Shown one piece after another: positions 16,598 through 26,096 of a stretch of 64,000 nt of DNA. The DNA is from Rhizobium leguminosarum (GTDB lineage Bacteria > Pseudomonadota > Alphaproteobacteria > Rhizobiales > Rhizobiaceae): assembly GCF_001652265.1 (NCBI RefSeq), contig NZ_LWBS01000263.1, forward strand, positions 11,015-75,014, given 5' to 3'. The first letter of the stretch is position 1. Each line of letters starts with the position of its first letter. The notes beneath the pieces were generated by a model that was not told where the DNA came from, did not search any database, and saw only the letters and a list, made by a program, of their open reading frames with translations. A program made the translations under genes and the position numbers.

Positions 16598-18256
16598 ATG
16601 ACCCAGTTTCGCGACTTCCTGGATGATAAACCCTATGACTTTCCGGAGCATCAGCGGCCTGCTGTCGCCGGTTCGCCCGCAACCCCCTCGCAAGATCCGG
16701 CGACCAGGCTCGCCCACATCCTGGTCGCGGTGCTGGTGGGAACGACGGCGGGCCTCGGCAGCGCGCTGGTGAGCGTCAACACCGCTCAACTGCAACAGGT
16801 TCTGGGCTTGAGTGTCGAACAGGCGGCGTGGCTGACCACCAGCCATGTCATGACCGCCGTTTCGGCCAATCTGCTGCTGATCAAGATTCGCCAGCAGTAT
16901 GGCCTGCGCCGCTTCGCCCTCACTTCGCTAAGCCTCTACGCTGCTCTCGCGCTCGCTCACCTGCTGGTTTCAGACCACGGCACCGCATTGTTGCTGCGCG
17001 CGGCCAGCGGGTTCGTCTCCGTCGCGCTCATCCCGCTTTGCCTCTTCCATATGATGCAGGCCTTTCCCGAGAGATGGCGTTTGCGAGGACTGGTGCTTGG
17101 CATCGGCGTAACGCAGTGCGCAATTCCCTTGGCACGGCTCCTCTCGCCATCGTTGCTCGCCAACCAGGGCTGGCGGTCGCTTTTCCTGCTCGAAGCCGGT
17201 CTGGCCCTGCTGTCGCTCGCCGCCGTGGGGCTGCTGCGTCTGCCGCCGGCCGAGCGGGCTCGGGTTTTCCGGCCGCTCGACCTGCTGACCTTCGTGCTGA
17301 TGGGCGGCGGGCTGGCGTTGGTCGCGGCCATGCTGGGGCTCGGCCGCTGGGAGGGATGGCTCCAGGCGCCGTGGATAATTGTCTCGCTTATCGTCGCCAT
17401 CGCCGTGTTGCTGACGGCTGGCGCGATCGAAACCCGTCGCACGACGCCGCTGCTCAATCTGCGTTGGCTTGGGCGCGGCGAGGTCGCGCGGTTCGCCGTG
17501 GCCGTTTTCCTGGCGCGGATCGTTTTGGCCGAACAGGATGTCGCGATGGCTGCGGTGCGGTCGCTTGGAGGCACGACGGGTGAACTCTTCACGCTTTCGG
17601 CGGTCATGTTGACCGCTGCCGCCGCCGGTGTCTTCGCCAGCGCCCTCTCGATGAATGTCGAGAAGCTTGCGCGGCCGATGATGCTGGCCATCGGGGTCGT
17701 GGCGATCGCGGCCTTTGGTGAGAGCACCTCGGCGAATCCGCATGATCTGTGGCGCTTCTATGTATCGCAGGCAGGGATCGCGTTCGCGGGGACGTTCTTC
17801 CTGGGTCCGGCGCTACTGCTCGGCATCACCAGCGCACTCCAGTACGGTAGCAGGGAATTGATCAGTTTCATCGTGCTGTTCGGCGTCGTCAACGCACTCG
17901 GCGCGCTTGCCGGACCTGCGCTGCTGGGAAGCTACATGGACGGGCGCGTGGCAGCTGGCGCCGCTCCGCTCACGGCGCAATCGGATACGCTCCATCTCGT
18001 GGCCGCACTGGCGGCGCTCACGACGGCATATTTGGCGGTTATCCTCGCTTTACGCATCCGGCGGAAGATGGCAGAACTGCGGCTTCAGCGCAGCGCCAAC
18101 ACAATCGATCAACCCGCGGCCGCGGGCCGCCCCCATGGTGCATCGAGTGATGGTGGCTGGCAGCCGCCACGCCTTGGCCGAGGTGTTACTGCCGCACTGG
18201 CCGCGATGGCGATTGGTGGTGCGCTGCTGGTTCTGGCGGCCTGGAGATTGCCCTGA
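16598..18256 (+). CDS. MFS transporter, DHA2-like
   Basis: Inner-membrane major facilitator of 552 residues with about 12-14 hydrophobic segments, resembling drug:proton antiporters of the DHA2 group. The first helix starts near residue 38 (LAHILVAVLVGTTAGLG), after a Pro-rich cytosolic N-terminus. The pattern SVEQAAWLTTSH in the first loop is typical. No periplasmic adaptor (HlyD/EmrA-like) gene is adjacent, unlike many EmrB systems. The gene converges on a LysR gene, ending 13 bases from it. Substrate unknown; efflux of an aromatic compound would fit the surrounding reductases, but this is inference. Confidence 0.88.
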   Translation: MTQFRDFLDDKPYDFPEHQRPAVAGSPATPSQDPATRLAHILVAVLVGTTAGLGSALVSVNTAQLQQVLGLSVEQAAWLTTSHVMTAVSANLLLIKIRQQYGLRRFALTSLSLYAALALAHLLVSDHGTALLLRAASGFVSVALIPLCLFHMMQAFPERWRLRGLVLGIGVTQCAIPLARLLSPSLLANQGWRSLFLLEAGLALLSLAAVGLLRLPPAERARVFRPLDLLTFVLMGGGLALVAAMLGLGRWEGWLQAPWIIVSLIVAIAVLLTAGAIETRRTTPLLNLRWLGRGEVARFAVAVFLARIVLAEQDVAMAAVRSLGGTTGELFTLSAVMLTAAAAGVFASALSMNVEKLARPMMLAIGVVAIAAFGESTSANPHDLWRFYVSQAGIAFAGTFFLGPALLLGITSALQYGSRELISFIVLFGVVNALGALAGPALLGSYMDGRVAAGAAPLTAQSDTLHLVAALAALTTAYLAVILALRIRRKMAELRLQRSANTIDQPAAAGRPHGASSDGGWQPPRLGRGVTAALAAMAIGGALLVLAAWRLP

Positions 18257-18269
18257 CCCGGCGAACGAC

Positions 18270-19169
18270 TCAGATTTCCCGGTCGAACTTCTCGTAGAGG
18301 AAATCCACCAATGCCCGCACACGCGCGATACCGGCGCGCGCAGGCGGCATGAAGATCTGCAGGTCACCCCCTTCGTGCGGGAAATCGGGCAGGACCGCTT
18401 CGAGTTCGCCTCGCTCCAAAGGGCCTTCGACCATGAACATTGGAACAAGTACAACCCCCAGACCTGCACGCGCAGCGGCCAAGAGCATTTGCCCGTTATC
18501 GGTGCAGAACCGGGAGTTCATGCGCACGTGCTCCCAGTCTTCGCGGCCCTGAAAGCGCCAACGGCCAGCATCCAACGCGTAGAGAATCGTGTCGTGCGCC
18601 GCCAGGTCAGCAGGGGCCGCAGGGCGTCCGCGCGCATCGAGATAGGCCGGGCTGGCTACCACTGCCCAGCGAACCTTGGCGAACTTGCGGGTGATGAGAA
18701 TCGAGTCCGGAACGGCGCCGGGCCAGATCGCAAGATCATACGCCTCGGCGACCATGTCCACCTGACGATCGGTAAAGCGAACATCGAACTGGATAAGCGG
18801 ATAGAGAAGCGCGAATTCCGCCAGTAGCGGCGCCAGCAGATACTCGCCAAAGGCGGCTGGAACCTGAATTCGCAACTGGCCAGAAATCTCGCTGGTCGAC
18901 TTGCTGACGACCTCCTGCGCCGATTCCAGTTGCGATAGGCCTGCGGCCGCATGCGTATGATATTCGCGACCAATATCGGTCAACCTCGTGCCCCTCGGCG
19001 TGCGGGTCAGCAACTGAGCACCAAGAACGGCCTCGAGCCGACTGACGCGTCGGCTCACGATAGACTTGGCGATGCCAAGGCGCGCGGCGGCATTTGCAAT
19101 GCTCCCGGTCTCCACCACTCGGACGAATGCGATCACGTCCAACAAGTCAACGGGTATAGGTTCCGGCAT
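18270..19169 (-). CDS. LysR-family transcriptional regulator
   Basis: LysR regulator of 299 residues with helix-turn-helix AARLGIAKSIVSRRVSRLEA and effector domain from about residue 95. I start at the ATG at 19169, which has GGAG six bases upstream; a GTG four codons earlier is the alternative. It is divergent from the alcohol dehydrogenase gene, with about 120 bases between, so it probably controls the dehydrogenase, MBL hydrolase and aldehyde dehydrogenase genes. The 3' end nearly abuts the convergent MFS gene. Confidence 0.92.
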   Translation of the reverse strand: MPEPIPVDLLDVIAFVRVVETGSIANAAARLGIAKSIVSRRVSRLEAVLGAQLLTRTPRGTRLTDIGREYHTHAAAGLSQLESAQEVVSKSTSEISGQLRIQVPAAFGEYLLAPLLAEFALLYPLIQFDVRFTDRQVDMVAEAYDLAIWPGAVPDSILITRKFAKVRWAVVASPAYLDARGRPAAPADLAAHDTILYALDAGRWRFQGREDWEHVRMNSRFCTDNGQMLLAAARAGLGVVLVPMFMVEGPLERGELEAVLPDFPHEGGDLQIFMPPARAGIARVRALVDFLYEKFDREI

Positions 19170-19289
19170 CAGCAACTCCACGTTTCTGCCTTGGTGACTA
19201 CTGCAACACTACAGGATCGGTATTTTCGAGGAAAGGGCAGCGGAAACACCATCCGCCTCCCTTGCAGTCGAACTCCCTGGAGGCCGCCG

Positions 19290-20468
19290 ATGACAAGTTC
19301 GCGAAACTCTGAAGCAACGAATATTCCCGGCAATCCGCGTGGGCAGAGCACGATCACGCGTGCTCGTGCAGCCGTGGTCGAGCGAAAGGATGCACCCTTC
19401 GTGATGCAGGATGTGACACTTGAAACGCCCCGGCCAGACGAGGTGCTCGTCCGCATGGTCGCAACGGGGATCTGCGCGACCGATGCCCATGTCCGGCAAC
19501 AGCTGATGCCGACGCCACTACCGGCAATCCTCGGCCACGAGGGCGCGGGCATCGTCGTGCGTACTGGAGTATCGGTCGGCCACATCAAGCCTGGCGACCA
19601 TGTCGTACTTTCCTACCACTCGTGTGGACAGTGCAAACCCTGCCTGTCGTCTCACGCCGCATATTGCGAGAAAGTGTGGGAGGCCAACTTTGCGGGTGCG
19701 AGGTTGGATGGCTCCATCGGTGTCGAGCGGAACGGCGCGGACGACCTGCATGCCCATTTCTTCGGCCAATCCTCTTTTGCGACCTATGCGCTTGCGCATC
19801 AGCGCAACACCATCAAGGTGCCCAGCGACATTCCGCTGGAGATTCTGGGGCCGCTCGGCTGCGGCTTCCAGACCGGCGCCGGTGCAATCCTGAAGGCGAT
19901 GAAAGTTCCGGTCGGCGCCACTGTCGCCGTCTTCGGCGTCGGCGCGGTCGGTCTGGCCGCGATCATGGCCGCCAAGGTTGCCGACGCGGCGACGGTCATT
20001 GCCATCGACGTGAATGCGGAACGCCTGCAGCTCGCCAGGGAGCTTGGCGCGACCCACGCCGTCAACGCGGTCGCCCAGGCGGATGTATCCGCCGCGATCC
20101 GGCAGATCGAGCCGAGGGGAGTCGAGTTCGTCCTGGACACCAGCGGGCGCGCCGCCAATCTCGATGCGGGGGTTGGTGCTCTCGCGCCGATGGGACATTT
20201 CGGCTTCGTCGCCTTCAACGCCCATTCGGGCGCGATGGTGGACGCATCGCGTCTGACAGTCGGGCAGACGCTCCAGGGTATCATTCAAGGCGATGCCGTG
20301 TCGGCGCTGATGATCCCCGAACTGATCGGGCTTTACCGCACGGGTCGGTTCCCGTTCGACCGCCTGATCACCTTCTACGACTTCGCGGAGATCAACCAGG
20401 CGTTCGAAGACGTCGCCGCCGGTCGCGTCATCAAGGCGGTCCTCCGGTTCGACGCCACGGACGCATGA
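19290..20468 (+). CDS. Zinc-dependent NAD(P) alcohol dehydrogenase
   Basis: Zinc-containing medium-chain alcohol dehydrogenase of 392 residues, of the aryl/benzyl-alcohol dehydrogenase type. Catalytic-zinc ligands are visible as Cys62 (GICATDAH) and His83-Glu84 (LGHEGAG). The structural zinc site is Cys112, 115, 118 and 126 (SCGQCKPCLS...YCEK). The cofactor motif is FGVGAVGLAA. The open frame extends 113 codons further upstream across the LysR gene; the ATG at 19290 has GGAGG seven bases upstream and fits the family start. It probably oxidises an alcohol to the aldehyde used by the downstream aldehyde dehydrogenase. Confidence 0.92.
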   Translation: MTSSRNSEATNIPGNPRGQSTITRARAAVVERKDAPFVMQDVTLETPRPDEVLVRMVATGICATDAHVRQQLMPTPLPAILGHEGAGIVVRTGVSVGHIKPGDHVVLSYHSCGQCKPCLSSHAAYCEKVWEANFAGARLDGSIGVERNGADDLHAHFFGQSSFATYALAHQRNTIKVPSDIPLEILGPLGCGFQTGAGAILKAMKVPVGATVAVFGVGAVGLAAIMAAKVADAATVIAIDVNAERLQLARELGATHAVNAVAQADVSAAIRQIEPRGVEFVLDTSGRAANLDAGVGALAPMGHFGFVAFNAHSGAMVDASRLTVGQTLQGIIQGDAVSALMIPELIGLYRTGRFPFDRLITFYDFAEINQAFEDVAAGRVIKAVLRFDATDA

Positions 20469-20511
20469 GCGTCCCGCGCGACTCTCAATTTATCAGCAAA
20501 GGAAGCAGATC

Positions 20512-21591
20512 ATGTGCAACAACCATCAGAAAGCCATCAATGCCAGCGATACGCCAGCATTCTTCGCGATCGACAATTACGGCTTTCCCGTGGCGGGTGA
20601 GCATCCAGCCGATCCCCCGAACTACTATCCAGCCTATTTCACCAGCGAGCGCTTCCAGAAGCTGGGTTACCATGTGGAGGAGCTGCGCGGCGGCTTCTAC
20701 TGGGTCACCAGCGGCGGCTATGATGCGGCGTTCGTGGTGACGGACGATGGCGTGATCGCGATTGATGCCCCGCCCACGATCGGTGAGAACATGCTCGCAG
20801 CGATCGAGGGTGTCACCGACAAACCGGTGACGCATGTCATCTACAGCCACTGGCACACCGATCACATCGGCGCCGCCTCCGTGTTCGGGCCAAACGTCGA
20901 GATCGTCGCTCACGAGATCACCAAGGAACTGCTCGAGCGCTTTCCTGATCCGAACCGTCCGATCCCGACGCTGACCTTCGACAAGGAACACACGCTGACG
21001 GTCGGCGGCGTGACCCTGGAGCTGTCGTACAAGGGCGAGAACCACTGCCCCGGCAACATCTTCATCTACGCGCCGGCGCAGAAGGTGCTGACCGTCATCG
21101 ACATCATCAGCCCCGGCAGCGCCACCTTCATGCACTGCGACGCTTCGCAGAACATAACCGGCTGGTATCAGGCCCAGGAACAGCTCCTCGAGTTCGACTT
21201 CGACTTCCTCGTGGCCGGTCACCACATGAAATACGGCACGCCTGAGACGGTCAAGGCGTCGATTGAGTATTTCGCCGACGTCCTTGACGGCGCGCAAGCG
21301 GCCGTCGACCGGTTCTCGCGGTCGGATGCCCTGATCAGCATCTTGAACGGCGCCGGCTGGGACAAAGTGTTCGTCGGCACCGAGAACTGGATCAACTCGA
21401 TGGCGAACTACGCCACCAAATATGTACTCGAGAAGCGCAGCAGCAACGGCCAACTTTGGTCAGAGCGGCTCGCCGGCGTGACCACACAGACCAAGTATCA
21501 CGCCTACACGGTGCTCGAATCGATCCGTCTTGAACGCCCGCGTCCCAACTATCGCCTGCGCGGCGAAAATGCTCCGCCATTCCTGACCTGA
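20512..21591 (+). CDS. MBL-fold metallo-hydrolase
   Basis: Metallo-beta-lactamase-fold hydrolase of 359 residues. The dinuclear metal site is complete: HWHTDH (His113, His115, Asp117, His118), a further His in ENHCPGN, Asp in VIDIISPG and His in AGHHMKYG. There is no signal peptide, so it should be cytoplasmic. The reaction could be hydrolysis of a lactone, thioester or ester. It sits between an alcohol and an aldehyde dehydrogenase gene, so it may open or cleave an intermediate in the same route. The ATG follows AAAGGAAG. Confidence 0.9.
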   Translation: MCNNHQKAINASDTPAFFAIDNYGFPVAGEHPADPPNYYPAYFTSERFQKLGYHVEELRGGFYWVTSGGYDAAFVVTDDGVIAIDAPPTIGENMLAAIEGVTDKPVTHVIYSHWHTDHIGAASVFGPNVEIVAHEITKELLERFPDPNRPIPTLTFDKEHTLTVGGVTLELSYKGENHCPGNIFIYAPAQKVLTVIDIISPGSATFMHCDASQNITGWYQAQEQLLEFDFDFLVAGHHMKYGTPETVKASIEYFADVLDGAQAAVDRFSRSDALISILNGAGWDKVFVGTENWINSMANYATKYVLEKRSSNGQLWSERLAGVTTQTKYHAYTVLESIRLERPRPNYRLRGENAPPFLT

Positions 21592-21727
21592 TCCCCGGCG
21601 CGGTCTGTGCCCGCTGAAGCGAGGTCGCAGCGGACGCAAGCACGAGCAGCAGCTCTCTCTAGCAACACCAGTCCATTCACGGCGGTGGAGGGACCGTCAT
21701 GTCATGCAGCTATTTAAGGACTTTCAG

Positions 21728-23218
21728 ATGACGACTTATTCGGCCAAGAACTGGATCAATGGCGCGTTCGTTTCGTCGGCGAGCCTCAGCATCTCCATCA
21801 ATCCGGCGACCTACGAACGCATCGGCGATTATCCGGATGATGGCGGCGCGGCTGCAGGGTCCGCCATCGACGCCGCGAGCCGCGCCTTTCGAGGCACGGC
21901 CTGGGCACATGATGCCCAACTGCGAGCCAAAGTGCTTGACCAGATGGCTTTGGCGATCGAACGGAACCGCGATTTACTGATAGACATCCTCTCGCTAGAG
22001 AATGGAAAGGTTCGGGGCGAAGCCGCATTTGAGGCTGACGGCGCCCCGAGCAAACTGCGCTACTGGGCGGCGATGGCGCGAACCGAAGCGGGTCGCGCCA
22101 TGAAACCGCGACCGGGGAGCCTTTCGATCATTCTGCGACAGCCGATGGGCGTAGCGGGAATCATCGTTCCCTGGAACTCTCCGATCATTCTGGCGGTCAG
22201 ATCGTTCGCGCCGGCACTCGCCGCGGGATGCACTGTCGTCATCAAGATGCCAGGGCAGGCCGCCCAGATCGCTAGCGTGCTGGCGGAGACCCTCGCAGAA
22301 GCCTCAGACCTTCCGAACGGCGTCATCAACATTTTCGTTGAAAGCGGATCGGATGGGGCCGCGGTCCTTGTCGAAAGCGCCGACGTGCCGACGATCAGCT
22401 TCACGGGAAGCACGAAGACCGGCGTGGCGATCAGCGCGGTCGGGGCGCGCCGAATGAAACGCTTCGGACTTGAATTGGGGGGAAAGGCGCCAATGATCGT
22501 GTTCGACGACGCCGACATGGAACCCATGCTGCCCGTTCTGGAAAAGGCGCTGACGGTATTCGCCGGCCAGTTCTGCATGACGGGCTCGCGGCTGCTCGTA
22601 CAGGAAGCGATCTATGACACCGTTCGCGATCGGCTTGCCGAACGGCTGCGGAACGTGCGGGTCGGGCCCGCCTCTGATCCCAAAAGCGACATGGGACCGT
22701 TAATCGACAAACCCAACGTCGAGCGGGTAGACAAAATTGTCCAGGATGCGGTGCATGCTGGAGCCAAAGCGATTGTCCGCGGCGGACCGATCACCGACGG
22801 CCCGCTGGCGAATGGGGCGTTCTTTCGCCCGGCCATGCTCGAAGTCGCGGACAACAGCCTTCCGATTGTCCAGCAGGAAACCTTCGGTCCCGTCCTCACC
22901 ATCCAGCGGTTCGGCGAAGAGACCGAAGCCATCGCACTCGCCAACGACAGCGATTACGGTTTGTCCGCCAGCGTTTGGACGCGAGATCTGGACCGCGCGT
23001 TGCGGGCCGCTCAGGCACTGGAGGTGGGCAGCGTCTTCGTGAATGATTGGGCGAAGGTCTACGACAGCACCGAAGAAGGCGGATTCAAGCTTTCGGGATT
23101 GGGTAGGCTGAATGGTGTCGCCGCACTCGACGACTTCGTCGAATACAAACATGTCGCGCTGAAGCCCGGTCGGTCCGAACAGTCGGTCCCGAACCCGTCG
23201 CGCGATGGCCAGCGCTGA
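21728..23218 (+). CDS. Aldehyde dehydrogenase
   Basis: NAD(P)-dependent aldehyde dehydrogenase of 496 residues. The essential residues are Glu249 in GLELGGKAP and Cys283 in GQFCMTGS; the cofactor segment FTGSTKTG and the C-terminal ETFGPVL motif are present. An ATG at 21704 is an alternative start; I prefer 21728, which has AAGGA seven bases upstream. It follows the MBL hydrolase after about 135 bases and would complete an alcohol-to-acid oxidation. Confidence 0.93.
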   Translation: MTTYSAKNWINGAFVSSASLSISINPATYERIGDYPDDGGAAAGSAIDAASRAFRGTAWAHDAQLRAKVLDQMALAIERNRDLLIDILSLENGKVRGEAAFEADGAPSKLRYWAAMARTEAGRAMKPRPGSLSIILRQPMGVAGIIVPWNSPIILAVRSFAPALAAGCTVVIKMPGQAAQIASVLAETLAEASDLPNGVINIFVESGSDGAAVLVESADVPTISFTGSTKTGVAISAVGARRMKRFGLELGGKAPMIVFDDADMEPMLPVLEKALTVFAGQFCMTGSRLLVQEAIYDTVRDRLAERLRNVRVGPASDPKSDMGPLIDKPNVERVDKIVQDAVHAGAKAIVRGGPITDGPLANGAFFRPAMLEVADNSLPIVQQETFGPVLTIQRFGEETEAIALANDSDYGLSASVWTRDLDRALRAAQALEVGSVFVNDWAKVYDSTEEGGFKLSGLGRLNGVAALDDFVEYKHVALKPGRSEQSVPNPSRDGQR

Positions 23219-23453
23219 CACGCCCGCTATCCATTCCGTGCGGGGCCCCAATCCTTGGTTGCGAGGAAGCGCCGAGAGCGATGGCCAGTGGGTCGTGAAA
23301 GGACCCCTCGGAGCCTAGCACTCGACACCAGGCCCGCACGTCGCACCGCTGAGACGTCGATCTCGCAGCTGCTGAATGCCCTGTGAAAATACGTGCCGGC
23401 ATTGTCCTCAGGATGCGGCGTGCGCGCGAACTGTTCGAAAGGAGAAGTGCCGC

Positions 23454-24503
23454 TTGCCAGATATGACTCTCGATCTGCGAAATCTGCGTTGCGCGATTTC
23501 TGCTGCTGAGACCGGGAGCTTTCGGCGTGCGGCCGGAGCACTTGATCTGCCGCAGTCTTCGGTCAGTCGCCGCATTCAACTTCTTGAGCGGCGCCTCGGT
23601 TTTTCATTGTTCGAGCGCAGTCGAGCCGGGGTGCGGCTAACGCCGGCCGGCGCGGCGTTCCTCGAAAATGCGTCAGCAGGAGCTCGACAGCTGGAATTTG
23701 CCGCGCGCTACGCCGTTTCAGTGCATAGTGGCCAGCGCGGCGACATCCGGATCGGAATCTCGCCGTGGCGCACTGGAGGACTTCTCCGCGAGGTGCTTCG
23801 GCATTTTCGATCGCAATTCCCACGTATCAGCATTTCGCTCGCAGAAATTTCGCCGATGGAAGTACGCCATACCGTGGCGATGGGTGATCTCGATATCGCA
23901 TTCGTGACTCGGACCGGAGAACTTTCCGGCTGCGAGACCAAGGTCCTTTGGCGGGAAGCGATAGTCGCGGTGATGCCAGAGACACACCGCTTAGCGAAGC
24001 GCGAAAACATTACTTGGGATGACATAGGCACGGAGATATTCGTAGTCTCCAAGGGAGGCTACGGGTCTGATATCCATGATTACCTGGTCGCAAGGTTGGC
24101 AAGAATTGATCGCCTGCCTACTATCGAGGTCCATGACGTCTCCGAGACAAGTGTCTTCGATTTGGTCATGATGGGCTACGGAATTACGCTCGCCAGCGAG
24201 TCGGCGGCACGAAGGGAAAACGAAGGTTTGACGATTCGCCCCGTTGCGGGAGAATCCGATGCGTTGGCGCTCTCCGCAGTCTGGTTGGCGGGCAATGCGA
24301 ACCCGGCGGTGCTAAATCTCATCGCGATCGCGGACGCCGTCGGGCGAGGAGAAGAGCCGCCGCGTCTGCCGAAGCACAGAGGCCGTAGCCATTCCGATCA
24401 AGATGGCGAGGTTGCAGCGGAACGCGCCACCCAGCGCGGGTGGGGCATTTCGCGGTCGACCGCGATGAAGAGCTCCAGCATTGAAGCGATTAGCCGGACG
24501 TAG
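23454..24503 (+). CDS. LysR-family transcriptional regulator
   Basis: LysR regulator, about 349 residues, with a clear N-terminal domain (LDLRNLRCAISAAETGSFRR then QSSVSRRIQLLERRLG). The C-terminal tail after about residue 300 is longer than usual and low in family character. A TTG at 23454 has GGAG about nine bases upstream; the first ATG is three codons later, at 23463. It is the last gene before the trb block. LysR genes beside DUF2274/trbI are common in related ICEs, but whether this one belongs to the element core or the cargo is open. Confidence 0.88.
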   Translation: MPDMTLDLRNLRCAISAAETGSFRRAAGALDLPQSSVSRRIQLLERRLGFSLFERSRAGVRLTPAGAAFLENASAGARQLEFAARYAVSVHSGQRGDIRIGISPWRTGGLLREVLRHFRSQFPRISISLAEISPMEVRHTVAMGDLDIAFVTRTGELSGCETKVLWREAIVAVMPETHRLAKRENITWDDIGTEIFVVSKGGYGSDIHDYLVARLARIDRLPTIEVHDVSETSVFDLVMMGYGITLASESAARRENEGLTIRPVAGESDALALSAVWLAGNANPAVLNLIAIADAVGRGEEPPRLPKHRGRSHSDQDGEVAAERATQRGWGISRSTAMKSSSIEAISRT

Positions 24504-24661
24504 TCGGAAATCGCGTGACCGGATTGGGCGGACAGGAGATCACTTATGCGGCAGAATTCGCAGGCGTTCTTCGGCCTAGCGACCGTAGACGCGAGCGTGT
24601 CTCGCTTGGAATGAGCCCAACGATAGTGCCGAGTTTTGGAAGCGCCAGACCGGGACTTGCT

Positions 24662-24895
24662 TCACGATTGGCGAGAGTGCCGTAACCGTCGCGCTTTAGC
24701 AAAACCTCTGTCAGTGGCGATAAAACGTTGGACCATTGGGGCAATGAGCTTCGCTGGGTCGGTGACCGGCTGCCCCGTCTCGTGAGCCAGGACCTCAGCA
24801 TAGGCGACGAGATCCCGATGCAACGGCGCCGGCAGATCGACGGTCACCTTTACCGGTTTATCGTCGGTGATCGCGTCGAGCTTGAGCTTGGTCAT
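24662..24895 (-). CDS. DUF2274 domain protein, trb-operon tail gene
   Basis: Small protein of 77 residues that regularly follows trbI in alphaproteobacterial conjugation operons. It begins MTKLKLDAITDDKPVKVTVD and continues with a helical part (LHRDLVAYAEVLAHETG), giving a ribbon-helix-helix-like appearance. GGAGG overlaps the end of trbI and is spaced five bases from the ATG, so the two are cotranslated. Precise role unknown. The last dozen residues are Arg-rich. Confidence 0.88.
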   Translation of the reverse strand: MTKLKLDAITDDKPVKVTVDLPAPLHRDLVAYAEVLAHETGQPVTDPAKLIAPMVQRFIATDRGFAKARRLRHSRQS

Positions 24896-24896
24896 C

Positions 24897-26096
24897 TTAG
24901 CCTCCGTAAGGTTCGAGCACCAGATCGCGGGTGACGATCACGCGCACCGGGAAGCCGGGTCGGATCGTCAGCGTTGGGGCGATGTTGAGCTGGCGACGGA
25001 TGATCTGCTGGCCAGCGTCGTTGATCGTGTCCTGACCACCGTTGCGGATCGCCTGGATCAGCCGGTCGTCATCATTTGTGGCGAGTTCCGCGCCGACGCT
25101 GAGCAGCGTCGACAGACCCGCCGCCTTGGCGAGATCCCACCAGTGATAGTCCACGCCGTCTTCAAGACCGGCATAGCCTTGGGTGTCGGCGCCGGGCTGG
25201 CGTTCCAGCACGATGGAACGACCGTTCGGGAAGATCAGCCGGTTCCAGACGAGCAGGATGCGGCGCTGACCGAAGCCGACATCGTTGCTGTACTCGCCGA
25301 TGATGCGCGTGCCCTGCGGGACGAGGAGCAGCCGACCGGTCGGACTGTCGTAAATGCTCTCGGTGACCTGGGCGGTGATCTGGCCGGGGAGATCGGAGCG
25401 GATGCCGGTGATCAGCGCAGCCGGAATCACCGCACCCGTCTGCAGCAGGTAAGGCGACGCGGGTGCCATCACGCGGTCGGGCGCGACCGTGCGTCGATCG
25501 ACGCTGGCGTTGAGGAAGGCCGCTTGCCGCTCCTGCGCGGTTGGCGCGGGCTGCCCCGGTAGTCCGAGCCCGGTCAGACCGGGAAGCGCGGGAGCGCCGC
25601 CGCCGGGCATTCCCGTCGCGGCCGCCGTTCTCGTCTCGGTTTGGAAGAAAACGCGCGAGGTGCGCGCCGCTTCCTCTTCCGCGCGCCTGCGTTGTTCCTC
25701 CGGGTCGACAGTCGGCGTGGCAACGGACGGTGGAGCGACGGGCTGGCCGCGGTTCTGGGCATCGAGAATCGGCCGTCCGAGGTCGCCAGGCAGTGGTGGG
25801 CCAAGGACGGGGCCAGTGTAGTCGCGGGGCAGCCCGGAGAGCCCATCGGCCGCCGGCCGATTCTCCGTCGAATAGAGCTCTTCACCGCTCCTGCCGGCCT
25901 CGCGGGTCTGGAGCGCATAGATCAGTGCGCCGCCGAGGCCGACGGAGGCGACCAGCCCCAGACCCGCCAGCACTCTTCTCGAGAGCCGCGTTACGCGCGG
26001 CGGCTCTGCGCGGAGCCGCATCGATACCGCCGATGGCGACGGAGATCCTGTCAGCGGGACGTCGTCGCTCTCGGCCTTAGCTTCGTTCTCATTCAT
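24897..26096 (-). CDS. trbI: TrbI/VirB10 mating-pore protein
   Basis: VirB10-type protein of the conjugative type IV secretion system, 399 residues. It spans from inner to outer membrane: a cytosolic N-terminus, one transmembrane helix near residues 44-63 (VLAGLGLVASVGLGGALI), a Pro-rich periplasmic linker and a C-terminal VirB10 barrel domain (LLLVPQGTRIIGEYSNDV). It overlaps trbG by four bases. Family and position in the operon agree. Confidence 0.96.
   Translation of the reverse strand: MNENEAKAESDDVPLTGSPSPSAVSMRLRAEPPRVTRLSRRVLAGLGLVASVGLGGALIYALQTREAGRSGEELYSTENRPAADGLSGLPRDYTGPVLGPPLPGDLGRPILDAQNRGQPVAPPSVATPTVDPEEQRRRAEEEAARTSRVFFQTETRTAAATGMPGGGAPALPGLTGLGLPGQPAPTAQERQAAFLNASVDRRTVAPDRVMAPASPYLLQTGAVIPAALITGIRSDLPGQITAQVTESIYDSPTGRLLLVPQGTRIIGEYSNDVGFGQRRILLVWNRLIFPNGRSIVLERQPGADTQGYAGLEDGVDYHWWDLAKAAGLSTLLSVGAELATNDDDRLIQAIRNGGQDTINDAGQQIIRRQLNIAPTLTIRPGFPVRVIVTRDLVLEPYGG

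Noticed and set aside
18951..19289. N-terminal extension of the alcohol dehydrogenase frame
   Set aside because: It overlaps the LysR gene antisense and has no family character; the ATG at 19290 has a good ribosome binding site.
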